Of a stretch of DNA of 64,000 nucleotides, positions 22,594 to 35,181 are shown one piece after another. This DNA is from Larix kaempferi. Taxonomy: Eukaryota; Streptophyta; Pinopsida; Pinales; Pinaceae. Position numbers and translations under genes: made by a program. Positions within the stretch are counted from its first letter, which is position 1, and each line of letters opens with the position of its first letter. The notes beneath the pieces were generated by a model. The model had not been told where the DNA came from, made no database searches, and saw only the letters and a list, made by a program, of their open reading frames with translations. The DNA is taken from contig BSBM01000602.1 of NCBI GenBank assembly GCA_027924585.1, positions 6,695,501 to 6,759,500 on the forward strand, given 5' to 3'.

Positions 22594-24098
22594 GAAAGGA
22601 TGCCATGATCGAAGAGTACCAATCGATCATGAAGAATTATGTTTGGGATGTGGTCCCGAGAACAGAAGGCAACTCTGTTGTGACTTCCAAGTGGATCTAT
22701 AAGATCAAGCATGCTGCAGATGGTAGCATAGAGAAATACAAGGCGAGGTTTGTAGCTTGTGGCTTCTCCTAGAAAGAGGGAATAGACTATGAAGAGACTT
22801 TTGCTCCTGTAGCCAGATACACTTCCATCAGAACAAAACTTGCTTTGCTTGTAGCGATGAAGTGGAAGATACACTAGATGGATGTCAAGACAACTTTCTT
22901 GAATGGTGTAGTCAAGGAGGAAGTGTATGTGGAGCAGTCGCTTGGTTTTGAGACACATGCCAGGAAGTCATATGTGTGCAGATTGAAAAAAGCATTGTAT
23001 GGATTGAAGTGAGCTCCTAGGAATTGTTATGGTAGGATGGACAGTTTCCTATCTAGTTTGGGCTTTACTAAGAGTAAAGCGGATTCCAACCTTTACTACA
23101 AGGTTGAGGAAGGAAATCCAGTTATACTTCTATTGTATGTGGATGACCTGTTTGTTACAGATGAGGATAGATTGATTGCCGATACGAAGAGGAAGCTTGC
23201 TTCCGAGTTCGAGATGAAGGACTTAGGGATCATGCACTACTTTCTAGGCATGGAGGTGTGGCAGAGTGCAGATGGAATCTTCCTTAGACAAGGGAAGTCT
23301 GCAGTAGAGATCCTGAAGCGATTCGGGATGATGGACTGCAAGGCCATGGCCACACCTATAGCATCGAACCTGAAGATTCTGTGTGATGCTTAATCTGAGC
23401 TGGTTGATGTCATGATGTATCGACAGATGATTGGGTCCTTGATGTACCTGACGAACACAAGACTAGATATTTGCTTTGCTGTGAACACATTGAGCCAGTT
23501 CCTGACGGATCCGAGAAGTGTTCACCTGGTTGTTGTAAAGCATATTCTGAGGTACCTGAAGGGTACAATTGACTATGGGCTCAAGTATGATGCGAATCAA
23601 AAGTTTAACCTGGAAGGTTATGTTGATTCAGATTGGGCAGGCAGTGTTGTAGATAGGAAGAGCACATTAGGGTGTTGATTCAGTATGGGATCAGGTGTGA
23701 TCTCTTGGTTTAGCAGGTTGCAATCTTGCGTAGCACTGAGTACAGCTGAAGCAGAGTATGTCGCAACTTGTTCGGCTAGTTGTGAGGCAGTATGGCTGAG
23801 GAAGCTACTATCTGAGCTATTTGATCTCATGTTGGGTGCTACCTGTATCTTCTGTGACAACCAGAATTGTGTGAAGTTGTCTGAGAACCCGGTGTTCCAT
23901 GACAGGTCAAAGCACATTGAGATCAAATATCACTATATTAGGGATATGGTGCAGAGAGGAGCAGTGAAGCTCCTGTATGTTGTGACGGACGAGCAGATAG
24001 CCGATGTGTCGACCAAGCCGCTGACCAGAGTGAAGTTTGACTACTTCAAAGAGAGGCTTGGTGTACTTCAGATCAAGATTCCGTCTAAGGGGAAGTGA
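22594..24098 (+). pseudogene. Copia reverse transcriptase and RNase H, broken
   Basis: The RT begins near 22594 in one frame with conserved blocks (SKWIYKIKHAADG, KARFVACGFS, GIDYEETFAPV, LYGLK). The open piece 23037-23393 holds the catalytic box LLLYVDDLFV (YVDD at 23136-23147) and MKDLGIMHYFLGMEV. RNase H follows in 23412-24098: YVDSDWAG, ALSTAEAEYVA, DNQNCVKLSENPVFHDRSKH and the C-terminal ADVSTKPL. In-frame stops lie after GFS, after WKIH, after LYGLK, at 23391 and near 23676. Most fit single C-to-T type changes at Gln codons. The terminal stop is at 24096-24098. These enzymes would copy the element's RNA into cDNA. Confidence 0.93.
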
Positions 24099-24295
24099 TG
24101 AATCCGGAGACAGAGATGCACACGAGCCATTCTCACATGGTGGTGAGATGTAAGGGCTGAGTGAAGCCTTTCCCGGAGGGTCAGAGGGGAGTCCTTCCAT
24201 GCCGGTGAGTGTAAGTGTTGTGTTATGTGCATCTGGGATGTGTTGTGCGGACTATGAGGTGATCTGAAGACGATGAGGTAACGGTATAGTACACA

Positions 24296-24745
24296 GGTTT
24301 TGCAGAGGCATGTAATAAGTCTTGAGATGCTCTTGACAGGTTTTGTACTGACATGTAATTAGTCCTGGGAGATCTTGACAGGTTTTGCAGAGGCATGTAA
24401 TAAGTCCTGGGATGCTCTTGACAGGTTTTCTAGTGACATGTAATCAGTCCTAGGAGATCTTGATAGGTTTTGCAGAGGCATGTAATAAGTCTTGGGATGC
24501 TCTTGACAGGTTTTGCAGTGACATGCAATCAGTCCTGGGAGATCTTGACAGGTTTTGCAGAAGCATGTAATAAGTCCTGGGATGCTCTTAACAGGTTTTG
24601 CACTGGCATATAATCAGTCCTAGGAGATCCTACAGGTTTTGCAAAAGTATATAATTAGTCCTGAGATGCTCTTGCAGGTTTTGCAGAGGCAGTGTAATCA
24701 ATCTTGGGAGATCTTGTAGGTGTTGCAGAGGCAGTGTAATCAGTC
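24296..24745 (+). repeat. About 43-bp minisatellite with alternating A/B units in copia 3' UTR
   Basis: About 10-11 units, each beginning near CAGGTTTTGCAG and ending near GATCTTGA or GCTCTTGA. Two types alternate: type A has GAGGCATGTAATAAGTC then GGGATGCTC, type B has GTGACATGTAATCAGTCC then GGGAGATC. The array is therefore a higher-order repeat of about 86 bp that decays toward its right end. It lies between the RNase H stop and the 3' LTR. Confidence 0.9.
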
Positions 24746-24967
24746 CTGAGGTGTACTCACTTGATGGCTTGCTCACAGAGATGATGAAGACCTACATGGA
24801 GGCTAGGCCTACAACCAGCATGAAAAAGGGTCGGCTCTCTAGAACTTCCTATGACGAGTAGATTGGAGATTGATTGAGATAGCAGCAGATACGATGATGA
24901 TGATTTGATGATCCAAAGAAGAAGACTTGTGCTAGAAGAACTGTGTCGAGAAATACCTTCCTAGTTA

Positions 24968-24975
24968 AGAGGGAG
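24968..24975 (+). other. Polypurine tract of copia element
   Basis: AAGAGGGAG runs directly into TGTT of the 3' LTR. This is the expected plus-strand priming site. Confidence 0.8.
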
Positions 24976-25515
24976 TGTTGATGTATATGTAACTTCGGCA
25001 TGTATTTCATAAATGTATATTGTATCCCTACAGAGAGGTTATTATTCCTCTGTACGGAAGTGTCGTCATTTGTATTTACAAGTGTTGTAACTTATACAAG
25101 AGGGTTTATTAGACCACCAAGTGTGGGGTCGACCCTGAGTAGGGTTACCATGGGTTATTAGACTCTCCTAGAGAAGTCCACCTGGTTAGGTTATTAGGAA
25201 AGTCAAGTTGCGTATAAATAGAGTAAGGGTGTCACTCTATTTCATCATTCACTTACTCATCTATCTCTCACTTGAGTGATGCACACTAGTGGAGGAGGAG
25301 AAGCTTCTAAGGAGTCTATTTCTTGTACTTGGGTTTTGTATGATTTCTCTTTCTATCTCGGAGGAAGTTGCAGGGTTTTTCACCTTCTTGGTTTTCCCCG
25401 AGGAAACTCTGTGTCTATTGTCTCTTGTGCTTGTCTCTTATGATTGATATGCTGTGCTTGTTATTCTCTCAGATAAGATCCTAGATCATATTGAATTAAT
25501 GCTCAAAATCTAACA
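24976..25515 (+). repeat. Copia 3' LTR
   Basis: 540 bp, TGTTGATG to TCTAACA, with TATAAATA at 25213-25220. Differences from the 5' LTR are spread evenly. The following CCTGC is the target-site copy. Confidence 0.92.
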
Positions 25516-26970
25516 CCTGCAACACATTCACTTCAATAAAAAAGGAATTAAGTTTTATATAAGTCTCAGGCATACGTACTGCTAATACAGGAACTTGGAA
25601 TCTTAGAGTCATTCCCAGTTTCATTTGTACTAAATTCGTCACCATGCATACATCCCAAACAAGTGTTGGATTGCACGCTTTGTTACAAATATTAATAGCA
25701 ACACTACAACTCTTTTTTATCCTTTTACACTCAAGGATGCCTCATTTCAATTGGATTTTCAGGTTTCTGTCCCTATTTCCTGGTAGGACCCATTTAAGAG
25801 GATATTAAGCTAATTGTTAAGAGATTATACCTGAGAATATAACCAGCATAGATCCATCTTAAGCCTGGATCTATCAAGGACTGAGAGGCATCAAATTTCT
25901 TGGTGTAAATTTTCTTCCTAATGTGTAAAAAATTTGAGATAAAAACATTTACCCTCAAGAAATTTAATCCCTCTCCATACTTAGTAGATTAGGGTTTAAG
26001 ATGGATCTATGTTGGTTTTAGTTTTTTTATCTTTATGTAAAATTTAAAATTAAATAGAAATATGTTGTCAAATAGCTTTATTTAATTTTTTGTTGTAGAT
26101 TTATTTAATTTTTTGTTATTGCCACGTCAGTCAGCATTACCCACGTTACGTGACAAAATCTCCACCATACTGGGCTGAAGAGCACCTCGCTACTCTCAGT
26201 GCAATCAAGTGACTTTTCTATGAGTAGAAGAATGCTTTGCTCACAATTGGCACTAAGGTTTGTTCCAACTGTTGTTAGTTTTTGGTTTCTCTGAGTTGTT
26301 CTCCTAGAAAGAGGATGCATGAGTGTTGAAGGAGATTCCTTGCCGGATGGGTGTGCCATGTGGGAGAGATTCCCTTATGTCCATATGACTACTTTCTTAC
26401 ACCTATGATGCTTGGCATTTTGAATCTTTGGTCAGTGTGAGATTATGATAGATTCTATGACAGATATGACATATTCCTCTTACACATTATGAAGGGAATT
26501 ACACATGCTAAGTAGGGTGCATCCCTTGTTACATGTGGATGTTGATTCCTTTCAGTAAAGATATTATTAGCCATTACTTTTGTAACCATTGTTTCCTCTC
26601 TTATTAGATTTAACTTAGTAAGGGAGGTAACACTAGTTAGGCTTATATACAGTGAGCTTGAGAAGAGTGATTCTACAAAGAGTGTACTAAGGTTTGTGAG
26701 AAGCCATTGTAGTACCTTGAGGGCAGTATTTTAATATTTTTATTGTGTGAATGAGAAGATAATGATTATTGTTATAAAATTTTGTTTGTTGTCCACTATA
26801 TTTATTGTGCTAATTTATTAGATCTAGTCTTTATCTGTTTGCAGGGTTGAAACTTGATCTCATCTTTTGAAATGTGGTGTCTAAACTGTGTTGAAATAAT
26901 ATGCAGCTGCGAAAGATATTCTTATTGTATTTGTCTTATATTTGATCATGTAAAAACCCTAAAAGATCAA
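25516..26970. other. Unassigned spacer
   Basis: Mixed AT-rich sequence without recognisable coding regions. The minus-strand frame at 26105-26359 (84 aa) has no family features. Confidence 0.4.
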
Positions 26971-27418
26971 TGTTATATTGTACTTGTAAAACATGTAATG
27001 CCGGCTCAAGAAGATTCCAGAAGAAATAATAAATAAACAATATTATGTTGCTCCCTAGACAAGTCGGCCCAGTCAAACAATATTATGTTTCTCCCTAGAC
27101 AAGTCATCCCAATCAAGTAGACAAGTTTCCCCAACAGTGAAAAAGGCCACCCAGGACAAGTATAAATAAGGGGTGGCATGTCCTCATTTGGATACCAAGC
27201 AAGTGAAGTGAGATCTTCTCCATAAGTGCGCATGGGAGAGTAGTTGCAGCTGGAGGAGGACTTTTATTTCAGGTTCTATCTTATCTTGTCTTTGTATCTT
27301 CTATTCTTGGGGCATCTTTGTATGAGAGAGCTTTAGCTCTTCATTGTATTGACTTTGTAATTTGTTGACGAATCTATACTGAGAAGTTTTGTTGGGTTTT
27401 TCCTGTGAAAGGGTTTTC
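26971..27418 (+). mobile_element. Older copia-like LTR, left part (interrupted)
   Basis: Candidate start TGTTATATTG at 26971. A TATA box, TATAAATA, lies at 27161-27168, and the downstream layout (CTTTGTATCTT, GTTGGGTTTTTCCTGTGAAAGGG) mirrors the R/U5 region of the copia LTR at 19036. It is cut at 27418 by the LARD and resumes at 36785 with GGATAAATCTTTG. The LTR would end at GACA, 37051-37054, just before TGGTTTTAGAGC, which resembles a decayed tRNA-Met primer site. The start is uncertain because no target duplication was found. Confidence 0.5.
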
Positions 27419-29016
27419 TGTAGTGCCCCTAGACTACTGTAGACATTGAGGGCACTTGCTTAGTGACCCAACTGTTTGAAACATTAATTAAATAACCTTC
27501 TGACCTTATTTGTTTTTAGTATGTGTATCTGAACTGTTGAGGTAAATGAATAATTGCATATGTTAAACGATTAGCTATGACTATGGAAAATTATGTTGAT
27601 GGATAATGCTTAACGACTAGCTGTATGGTGATTATGTATTTGGCGACGAAATGTATATTTGATAAGATGAATGAGCAGTTTGAATAAATCATAAATGTTT
27701 AACAATGCTAGAGTTAGAAACCAGATGATGATTGTTGAGAACAGTGCTACTAATAATTTGTTGCGAGAAGTGTGTGTAGAAACAAGTGAGACGGTTCACC
27801 AACGGACACACAAAGGAACATGGAGGGTCGTAGAGTACGGGTAAATCACACACAGGGGAAGCGACGATGATGTCAACTTCCGACAAGAATACCACGCATG
27901 AGCAGATAAGCATTGATCCGCTTGCTCAAGAGGAATGCGTGAGGGCGTACGAGGTGGGCCACGACGGAGCTGGTCACGTACGAGTTGAGGGGCGCGCAGT
28001 GAGAACGGACTCACTCCTCAGCGCCATTAGTCCCTAGATAGCATGTAGACGGAGGATGGATGGTAACGATTCCTAAAATCCCTACAAGAGTTCCCGCAAG
28101 TCAAAACGGAAATATGGTGGCAGAAGGGCCCAACGATGAGGTACCCTGTCGAGAACGGAAAGAATGGACGCAAGGACCCAACGAGGTGGTACCATGCCAA
28201 GGAATGGAAACCATGGATGATTGGACCCGACGGAGTGGTGCCATGTCAGAGAATTAAAAATTAAGGAACCAGGAGCCCAACGACGCGGCATCGAGATCCT
28301 AGTGAATTTGATTGTTAAATTAAATTGCATAAAAACTTAGGAGAATAACTCTAGATTATTGCTTAGCAAATGCATAACAATAGCTAAAACATTTGCACAT
28401 GAATAGTTATATTTTGTTGAGCATTTAAAATAATAGAAATTATTATTTAGGAGCAAAATAGATTAGACACCTAGTCAACTAAAAGCTAGGAGTTGATTAA
28501 AATATCTGGGGGACAAACTAGAGCAAACTTAGGGATGTAGGTGCACTTCCCAGAGAAACTGACACTTGGATGGGTGAGTGTTTAATAAATTAAATTATTA
28601 AAAATATTTAATTATGCATGAAGCGACATGTGTCGTAGGAGACTTCCCTTTATAAGGAAGGCTTAAGAAATGGGTAAGGGGCCCATAATTTGGATGATTG
28701 TCGTAATTTTCGAATGCCTCAAAGACTTGCTGCTATCTAAGGGTTTGGCTTAGAAATCCTGGTGGGAAGGGAAGCCCAAGCTGAATTTCTGAAATACTTG
28801 TGTGAGCTCTACGACCCAAAGCTCGGGGGAGGCCATGCGACTGAAAGCATGAGCCTATGGTTGGGTGGCGAAGCTAACGGTTGCTTCGCCTACGGTTAAA
28901 CGAGCTTTGCTGGAGGGATTCTACGGAAGACGCAGACAACAATGGACCAGCTGGATCGGGTTGACAGGTTAAGTTTCAGGTTCAGTTCAAGGGGACCCTA
29001 AAGGAGGGGTCCTACT
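27419..29016 (+). repeat. LARD 5' LTR
   Basis: 1,598 bp starting TGTAGTGCCCC. It contains a TATA-like CTTTATAAGG near 28649-28658 and an internal series of about 50-bp repeats (28128-28300). Open frames on both strands inside it are duplicated exactly in the 3' LTR; they are LTR sequence, not genes. Confidence 0.95.
28128..28300. repeat. About 50-bp repeats inside LARD LTR, about 4 copies
   Basis: Units start GGNCCCAACGA-NGNGGTACC-TG and recur every 48-50 bp (near 28128, 28176, 28224, 28274). The same set is at 35891-36063. They lie upstream of the TATA box, where enhancer repeats are common in plant LTRs; that role is inference. Confidence 0.7.
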
Positions 29017-29018
29017 TT

Positions 29019-29031
29019 TGGTATCAGAGCC
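29019..29031 (+). other. Primer-binding site (tRNA-iMet) of LARD
   Basis: TGGTATCAGAGCC begins two bases after the 5' LTR end. Confidence 0.93.
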
Positions 29032-32000
29032 GGTCGAGCCTTGAGGGCACCGGACGCATATCTCTATTAGGGGTTGTCAATATCTTCGTCAAATTGGATT
29101 GATTCGGAATCAATGGAATCAGCCGCTACTACAACAATCTACCCTTCTCAAACTCGACAATCTAAACAGGTTCATGGCTCTTAAAAGTTTGTTTTTCAGT
29201 ATTGAGATTGACATTCTAGTTCTATAAAAAAAATGGGGGGTATGATTCGATCCATTTTCTGTGAAAGTAAACTCTGTTTTTCAACGCATTTATATTACGG
29301 ATTTCTGTGTATTAAGTTGAGGAAGTCAAATTCAATGAATATGAACGGATTCATTGTATATATATATTTAAGATCTGTTCTTGGTTGTATTTATATTATA
29401 GATTTCTGTGTTTGAGTTGAAAATGGTCGAAATCAATGGACACAATCCGATTCATTTTCTATATATCTAAACTTGTCTGCAAATTTCTGATTGAGTTCGA
29501 ATTGTGTTTCAGATCTCATAATATAGATTGACCCCCTTACATGAAATTAATTTTTAATTGAAATTCTGTTGCAAGTCTTATTGGGGATTCAATAGCGTCT
29601 TCAGATCTAAACCCTGTCTGTCAGTTAGATCCTTGATTGATTAACTTAGAATAATCTTCAGACGTCTCCAGTATCGATCGAAAATCTCCCTGTCTGCATT
29701 TCCTTAGGTCGCATCAGCGTGTTGGCATCCCTATAAAAAAAAAATCTGGATCCTGGTCTTTGTTGAGACTATAATATTAATTTTATTTTATTTATATGCA
29801 ATCACAGGTTATACTCTATTTTTTATTTTATCGTTTGATATTTATAACTTAAATTTGGATCTTGAACCCTGTCAAATCTCAACCGACTGCTTGAGCGACC
29901 ATCCCATCAGGCGTAACCGGTATAACAGTCACTGAACAGAGACTATGATCTATCATTGTATTTGTTCCTGTAGAGACCTTGTTTCGTGCTTAGAATGCTC
30001 TCTGTAATTCCTCTGTTTGCCCTGAAGCCAAGATTGCTAACCAACATTCCATTGAGCTTTTGTGGCAACTGGGCGAATGCTACAGTAACCAGGAAGAATT
30101 TAAATGATGCGTCTTTCCAGTTTATAGAAGATCGATACGGTCAACATGATAGCGTGAGCGTGGGTAGTTTTCTCTCCGTCAGCAGGTTTCTCTCTAAGTT
30201 TAAACTTCAAATAAGTTCAGGATCAGTATGAGATCCAGCACTCCCCATGGCAAATACCGCCAACAACTTGGTTTCTACAGGTTTGACTTATCACTATCTT
30301 CGTGTTGCATTCTTGATGCCGTCGTTTGTGAGATCCGCGATCTAAAACCTGGGTGCATAGATGGATCTGTATTTTATTTTTTTAGGATACGGATTAGATC
30401 TGCGACCCATCTCCAGAATCGGATTTACACTCTGTTTGCTTAGATAGTGGCTATCACTGATCTGTGAAAGATATCGGATTCATCACACTAAGCAGCTGGG
30501 AACGCCTTGATCTATTTATTTGATCTCTGCCACTGATCGTATTCTATTTACATTTTGATCTGAGATCTCGGCTTGTAATTATCGAGATCCCCCTTTGCGT
30601 ATGTATGTTGTTGTTTACCTCTGCGTTCATATTTACCTCTGTTGATACATTGCGAAGAAGAGCGGATTACTTAATCCCATTCATGTATTGCATGCTTGTG
30701 GAGATTTAAATCTCATTTCTGTATTGAAGACGCGTTAAGACTGGATCTCAATTCCTAGGGTAAATGCATGTTAAGGCCTGATCTAAATCCTGTGTTGAAT
30801 GCCTGAATCCTCGTGTTGAGGCCTACTTGAAAGGTAACCGATGTATACAGTTTTAATCTTCGGAAGAGAGATCTCTGCATTGCTGTTCTTTATGGCTGAA
30901 TCGAAAAACGTAGTTGTTGTTCAATCAAAGATCTCAGAGGATTGTTGAATTAAAAGCATAGTTGCATCTCAGTGGTTTGTTGAATCTAAAAAAAAAAAAA
31001 AAAGATTTCCAAATAGTGGATCTCTGTGTAATAATAAAAACTTAATTATTATGTTAGATATTACATTGATAGGCATGGCCGCCAATCTAACTTCCGGAGT
31101 TTGTGCCTTCTGCACTTTTAACTGGGATAGCCTTTATGATGTTAAGGCATGAATGAAGAGAAGGTGAACACGTCCAACCGTCCCTGCGAATATCTTCCTC
31201 GGACTGGACAGACTTCCCAAACTTCACTTGGGAAACGGCCCGAAGATGTCCAGTAGGTGGATCATCAATTGGAGTTCTCTGAGGGATCTGTCAATCCGTG
31301 GAAGTGAGATATTAGAATCCCTTACGGAAGGCGCAGTTGCAATAATGGAACTGATACAGTTTTGGATTCTGGTCGGTTATTCATTTATGAGTGATAGCGT
31401 TAGTCTGTGTGTTAAATTACTGTTAACGGTGCTTGAAATTAACCATTCGCTAGAATAGATCTTCATTAAAACTAATATATGAATTTACAGATTCAATATT
31501 GCAAATATTGTATTCGATAATGAACTCTTCATTTGATATTTTATTTCGTTATTAAATAGTGAATTAATCTAGTTGTTCAATTCGCATCTGACAATAACTG
31601 CATGAAGGATGACCACTGGAAATGGGCTACTCGAAGGGTCGAAATATTGATTCCGCTATAAAATAAGTCATTTCCCATATTCCTTGATTATATATATTTC
31701 CTAGTGACAAATGAAGGTACCGGAATTAAATTCTTTTATTGATTAAACAAAGTTATTTATTGTTTTTATTATACACATTATAAACGTATCAATTGCAAAA
31801 GTGAGAAACATATACTATATGTGTAATTTATACTTAAAATTTTATGATTGCTAGATATGTACAATATTATGGGTCATATGACGTTCAAACGTAAAGGATT
31901 ATGCATTCACATAATTATCGGGCCTATTTGTTTAAACATTAAATAGGTAGTTACTATATATTCGTGGAGTTGTTTTAATAAAATCTACCGAACGATATTG

Positions 32001-34790
32001 GCGAAAAGGAGTAGTAAGGAACACTGGTCTACCGTCGTCTAAGTGATGGTTAAATTCCAGATTAATGCACACTCTTAGTTAGTTAAATGGTACCGAAAAG
32101 TCTTTAGTAAATGAAGATATCTTCAAGTTGGTCAATCTTGAAGAACATCCTAGGAATCTGTTCGATTTAATTACAGCCTTTCAATCTCGTAGAAGGATGG
32201 CGGTTGAATTATGTTGCCACGTGTAGCACTTTCTTGTTGATAAGTTAGGTAATTGTGTCTCTATCCCACCCGAATTATCTTGGAAGGTAAACTTGATTCA
32301 TATTCCATAATACTTGGGATGCATGCAAAACAATGGAGGTGAGGTTAATTGGAGATGCGTTATATGTATGTCTATGCCTATGTAAGGTATTAAAAGGTTA
32401 TGGGATATTTAATGATAGGAATTTATACAATTACCTTTTGATGAACATTTTAGCTTACATGCATATTCGAATAGTATCCAAGTTATAGGTTAGTCTCTTT
32501 TTATTATGGTGCCCCTTTGGAAATGGGGATAGAGGTAAAGAGTTATATTGATATAATATTAAATAGAAAGGTATCACAAATGTTATGTGTTTAATTGATT
32601 TGCAGGAAATTAGAATTAATGGTTGTATTATTGATAGCGATATACCCATTTACATTAAAAAGCATACTAGGCTTACATTTATTTAAGAGAAGAATTTGAA
32701 AGTTGATCATCATGACATGCATACTTTATTTAATAAGATAAAGTAGTCACATTGTTAAGATTGAAATAAGGAATATGATTTAGGATGTAGGATTTATTTA
32801 TTTTTGAAAATATTTATATATATAAATAATGTATTTATTTTTCTACATATATTATTATGAAATAGATGTAAGAAACGATAAAACATTTTGGTATTCACTC
32901 ACATACAAAATATGACCTAGCGAAATTAAGTAATCCACCGCATATGTATTATACCTTGAGTTGAGCTATAGTTTAGTCGTCATGTTATGCTCCTTAAGAT
33001 ATTCTATTAGGATTGACATTTGAAGGAGTTATACTTAAAGCAATTTTAATCATTTGATGATGGAACTCATTGTTTGATGGCTCATTTAGATTTTCCGCTA
33101 TAGTTGAGTTTCTACATATAATTTGAAGAAAAAGCTTTCAAGGCAGGAAGGTTTTATTCAAAATAAATAGATGAGTAATGTTATAGAGTTGAATACATAT
33201 ATTTTGAAGAAAAAGATTTGAAATCATGAAAGATTTATTTGAAATAAATATATGAGTAATGTTATGTGATTTAGGTTATAGATTTGCATACATACATTTA
33301 AAAGAAAAGAAAAAAAAGATCTTTGAAGTTTTGTAAAATTTTATTTTAAATTATCAACTCCATAATAATATGGAGAAGGTTATGTGCACTTATCCTTGGA
33401 CATATATAATGAATATATTTAGATATACAATCTTGCATTAGACAAAGGTGGTTAGTATAGAGTGTTTGTTTGACATTATACTTAAGTATTGAGGAAAGGG
33501 TTATGTGATCAGTTTGTTAACCAAACAATTAAAATGGTTATATCACTAGGTACTCACTGCATTTGCAAGTTTCTGAATTATAGCTTTATGTCCATCATCT
33601 TACTGGTAAATCCCCTTATGACCCCATACATATTATGTCATGTAGGAAGCACTGAAGATATTATCGAATTCTAGGATAAAGTGGAGATTTTGTTAAAAGA
33701 TCAATTTTAAATTACCTGACACTAAGACTCCTTTGTCGAGACTTCGACAGACGGTCGATAAGGTGAAACGAATTCAGAATTTGAAAGACGAAACATCAAT
33801 GTAACCAGCATGATGAGCTAAACTCAACGCCATGAATTTTTGCTTTATAAAACACCATTTATGAAATCTAAAGACTACAAACTTGACTTGACCATGATAT
33901 GATAAATAGGAGCATAGAACTTGGAGACACTGTCGAAGCGTTGATCGAAGACAAACTTGTCAACTGAAGTATGTAGATGATAAACATGGTGAGCTGAACG
34001 CAATGATTCTAACCATCGAAAATGATGAATTCTAAATGGAAATACAACTAATTCCCATGATACAACTCGATGAGATTATGACAACCCATACATGATGCGA
34101 TAGGGAAATTAGGTCAAAGGAGTCATATTACAATAGAAATGATGAAATGAGGTAAGGATGTGATAAGCTCATTGACTTGGACATGATGCTACTAATGAAA
34201 GGACTAAGAGTTAAATTTAAATATGTTCGACTAAGTCACTAAATTTCGACGACTCGAATCCTAACTTATTGAGAACCAACATTATTAATACATTTAGAGG
34301 TATTTGGAAGTAGTCTTATGGAATTTCCTTTTTGGACTATTTGAGGGTCTCTCCTGATTTGTTGAAACCATGATTATATCTTACTAAATATTTTCTGATG
34401 TTTACCTTCTCGACTGGAAGGGAGGATAACCTAATAGATTTGAAACCTTGCTTGGATTTGTTATGTTGATAAAATTATTGGATGGCTATTGACGCAATGT
34501 AGCTTGTTGAAAACTTGAACTTCGTAGACCCTCGTGAACGAATAAGAGATATAGGAAATCCTGTTGGGACTGACAATTATGGAATGTATTATTGGATTGA
34601 TATGAGACGAAATTACGATTAAGTTCCAGAGGATGTATCGGAACTATGTTGGACGAAATAGAAAACTAATAATAAGAACCACTAGTGCTTATAGCCATGA
34701 TTATTGGAGAAAAATAGAATAGAATGACAGAAGATGAGAATAGGAAATTAAAAGTTAAGCCTAGTGTCGTAAGGGTGAGAACAAAATTTA
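29032..34790 (+). other. LARD interior, noncoding
   Basis: About 5.8 kb between primer site and the first purine-rich tract with no frame above about 80 codons and no Gag, protease, RT, RNase H or integrase motif on either strand. Base composition drifts from mixed (29-31.3 kb) to strongly AT-rich (31.4-34.7 kb). Large retrotransposon derivatives typically have such conserved but noncoding interiors, which may serve packaging. I see no captured gene. Confidence 0.75.
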
Positions 34791-35181
34791 AACTTCGGGA
34801 CGAAGTTCTATACAAGAGGGGGTGTATGTAATGCCCCTAAAATGACTATGGACTTCGAGAGCACCTATTGAGTGACCCGGCGGAACAGACTTCAATAAAG
34901 TGGCGCTTCGAGTTAGGATGTGTCTTAATAAGGGAGAATCACCTGATGATGTGCATGACTATAGTTGATAAATGAATTAATGAATTGAATTATATGTGTG
35001 GACTGGGATAATTGATTGATCAATTCTTGCTTAAATGCTTAGCCTTGATTGGTTAAGTCAAAGTATTGTAGGACAGCTACAGTCCTAGCTTTGTGACTTG
35101 GGAAGACGCAACTGAGATGCGTCATAGCTTTCCGCATGTATTCTGAACTTCGGGACGAAGTTCTAAATAAGTAGGGGTGTA
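34791..35181 (+). repeat. Duplicated pre-PPT/PPT/LTR-head motif
   Basis: AACTTCGGGACGAAGTTCTA, a purine tract (AAGAGGGGG) and TGTATGTAATGCCCCTA run from 34791 to 34840. The same series (AACTTCGGGACGAAGTTCTA, AGTAGGGG, TGTATGTAGTGCCCCTA) recurs at 35146-35195 and leads into the real 3' LTR at 35182. The 34827-35145 stretch thus starts like an LTR but is only about 320 bp and diverged. Confidence 0.8.

Larger units (their letters stand above)
19036..25515 (+). mobile_element. Ty1/copia-type LTR retrotransposon, inactive
   Basis: Complete outline, plus strand: two 540-bp LTRs (19036-19575 and 24976-25515), each starting TGTT and ending AACA, a tRNA-Met primer-binding site and a purine-rich tract. 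Gag comes before RT and RNase H, which matches copia only in part because integrase is not found. Flanks are CCTGT and CCTGC, a 5-bp target duplication with one change. The LTRs differ at about 37 of 540 positions by my count (about 93% identity), so the insertion is old. Every coding segment has stops. Confidence 0.9.

Noticed and set aside
22545-22958. 137-aa open frame on the minus strand
   Set aside because: It is the antisense of the copia RT, whose plus-strand motifs explain the sequence.
27796-28330. Several 65-82-aa frames repeated identically at 35559-36093
   Set aside because: They lie within the two LTRs of the LARD; identity reflects the recent insertion, not coding constraint.
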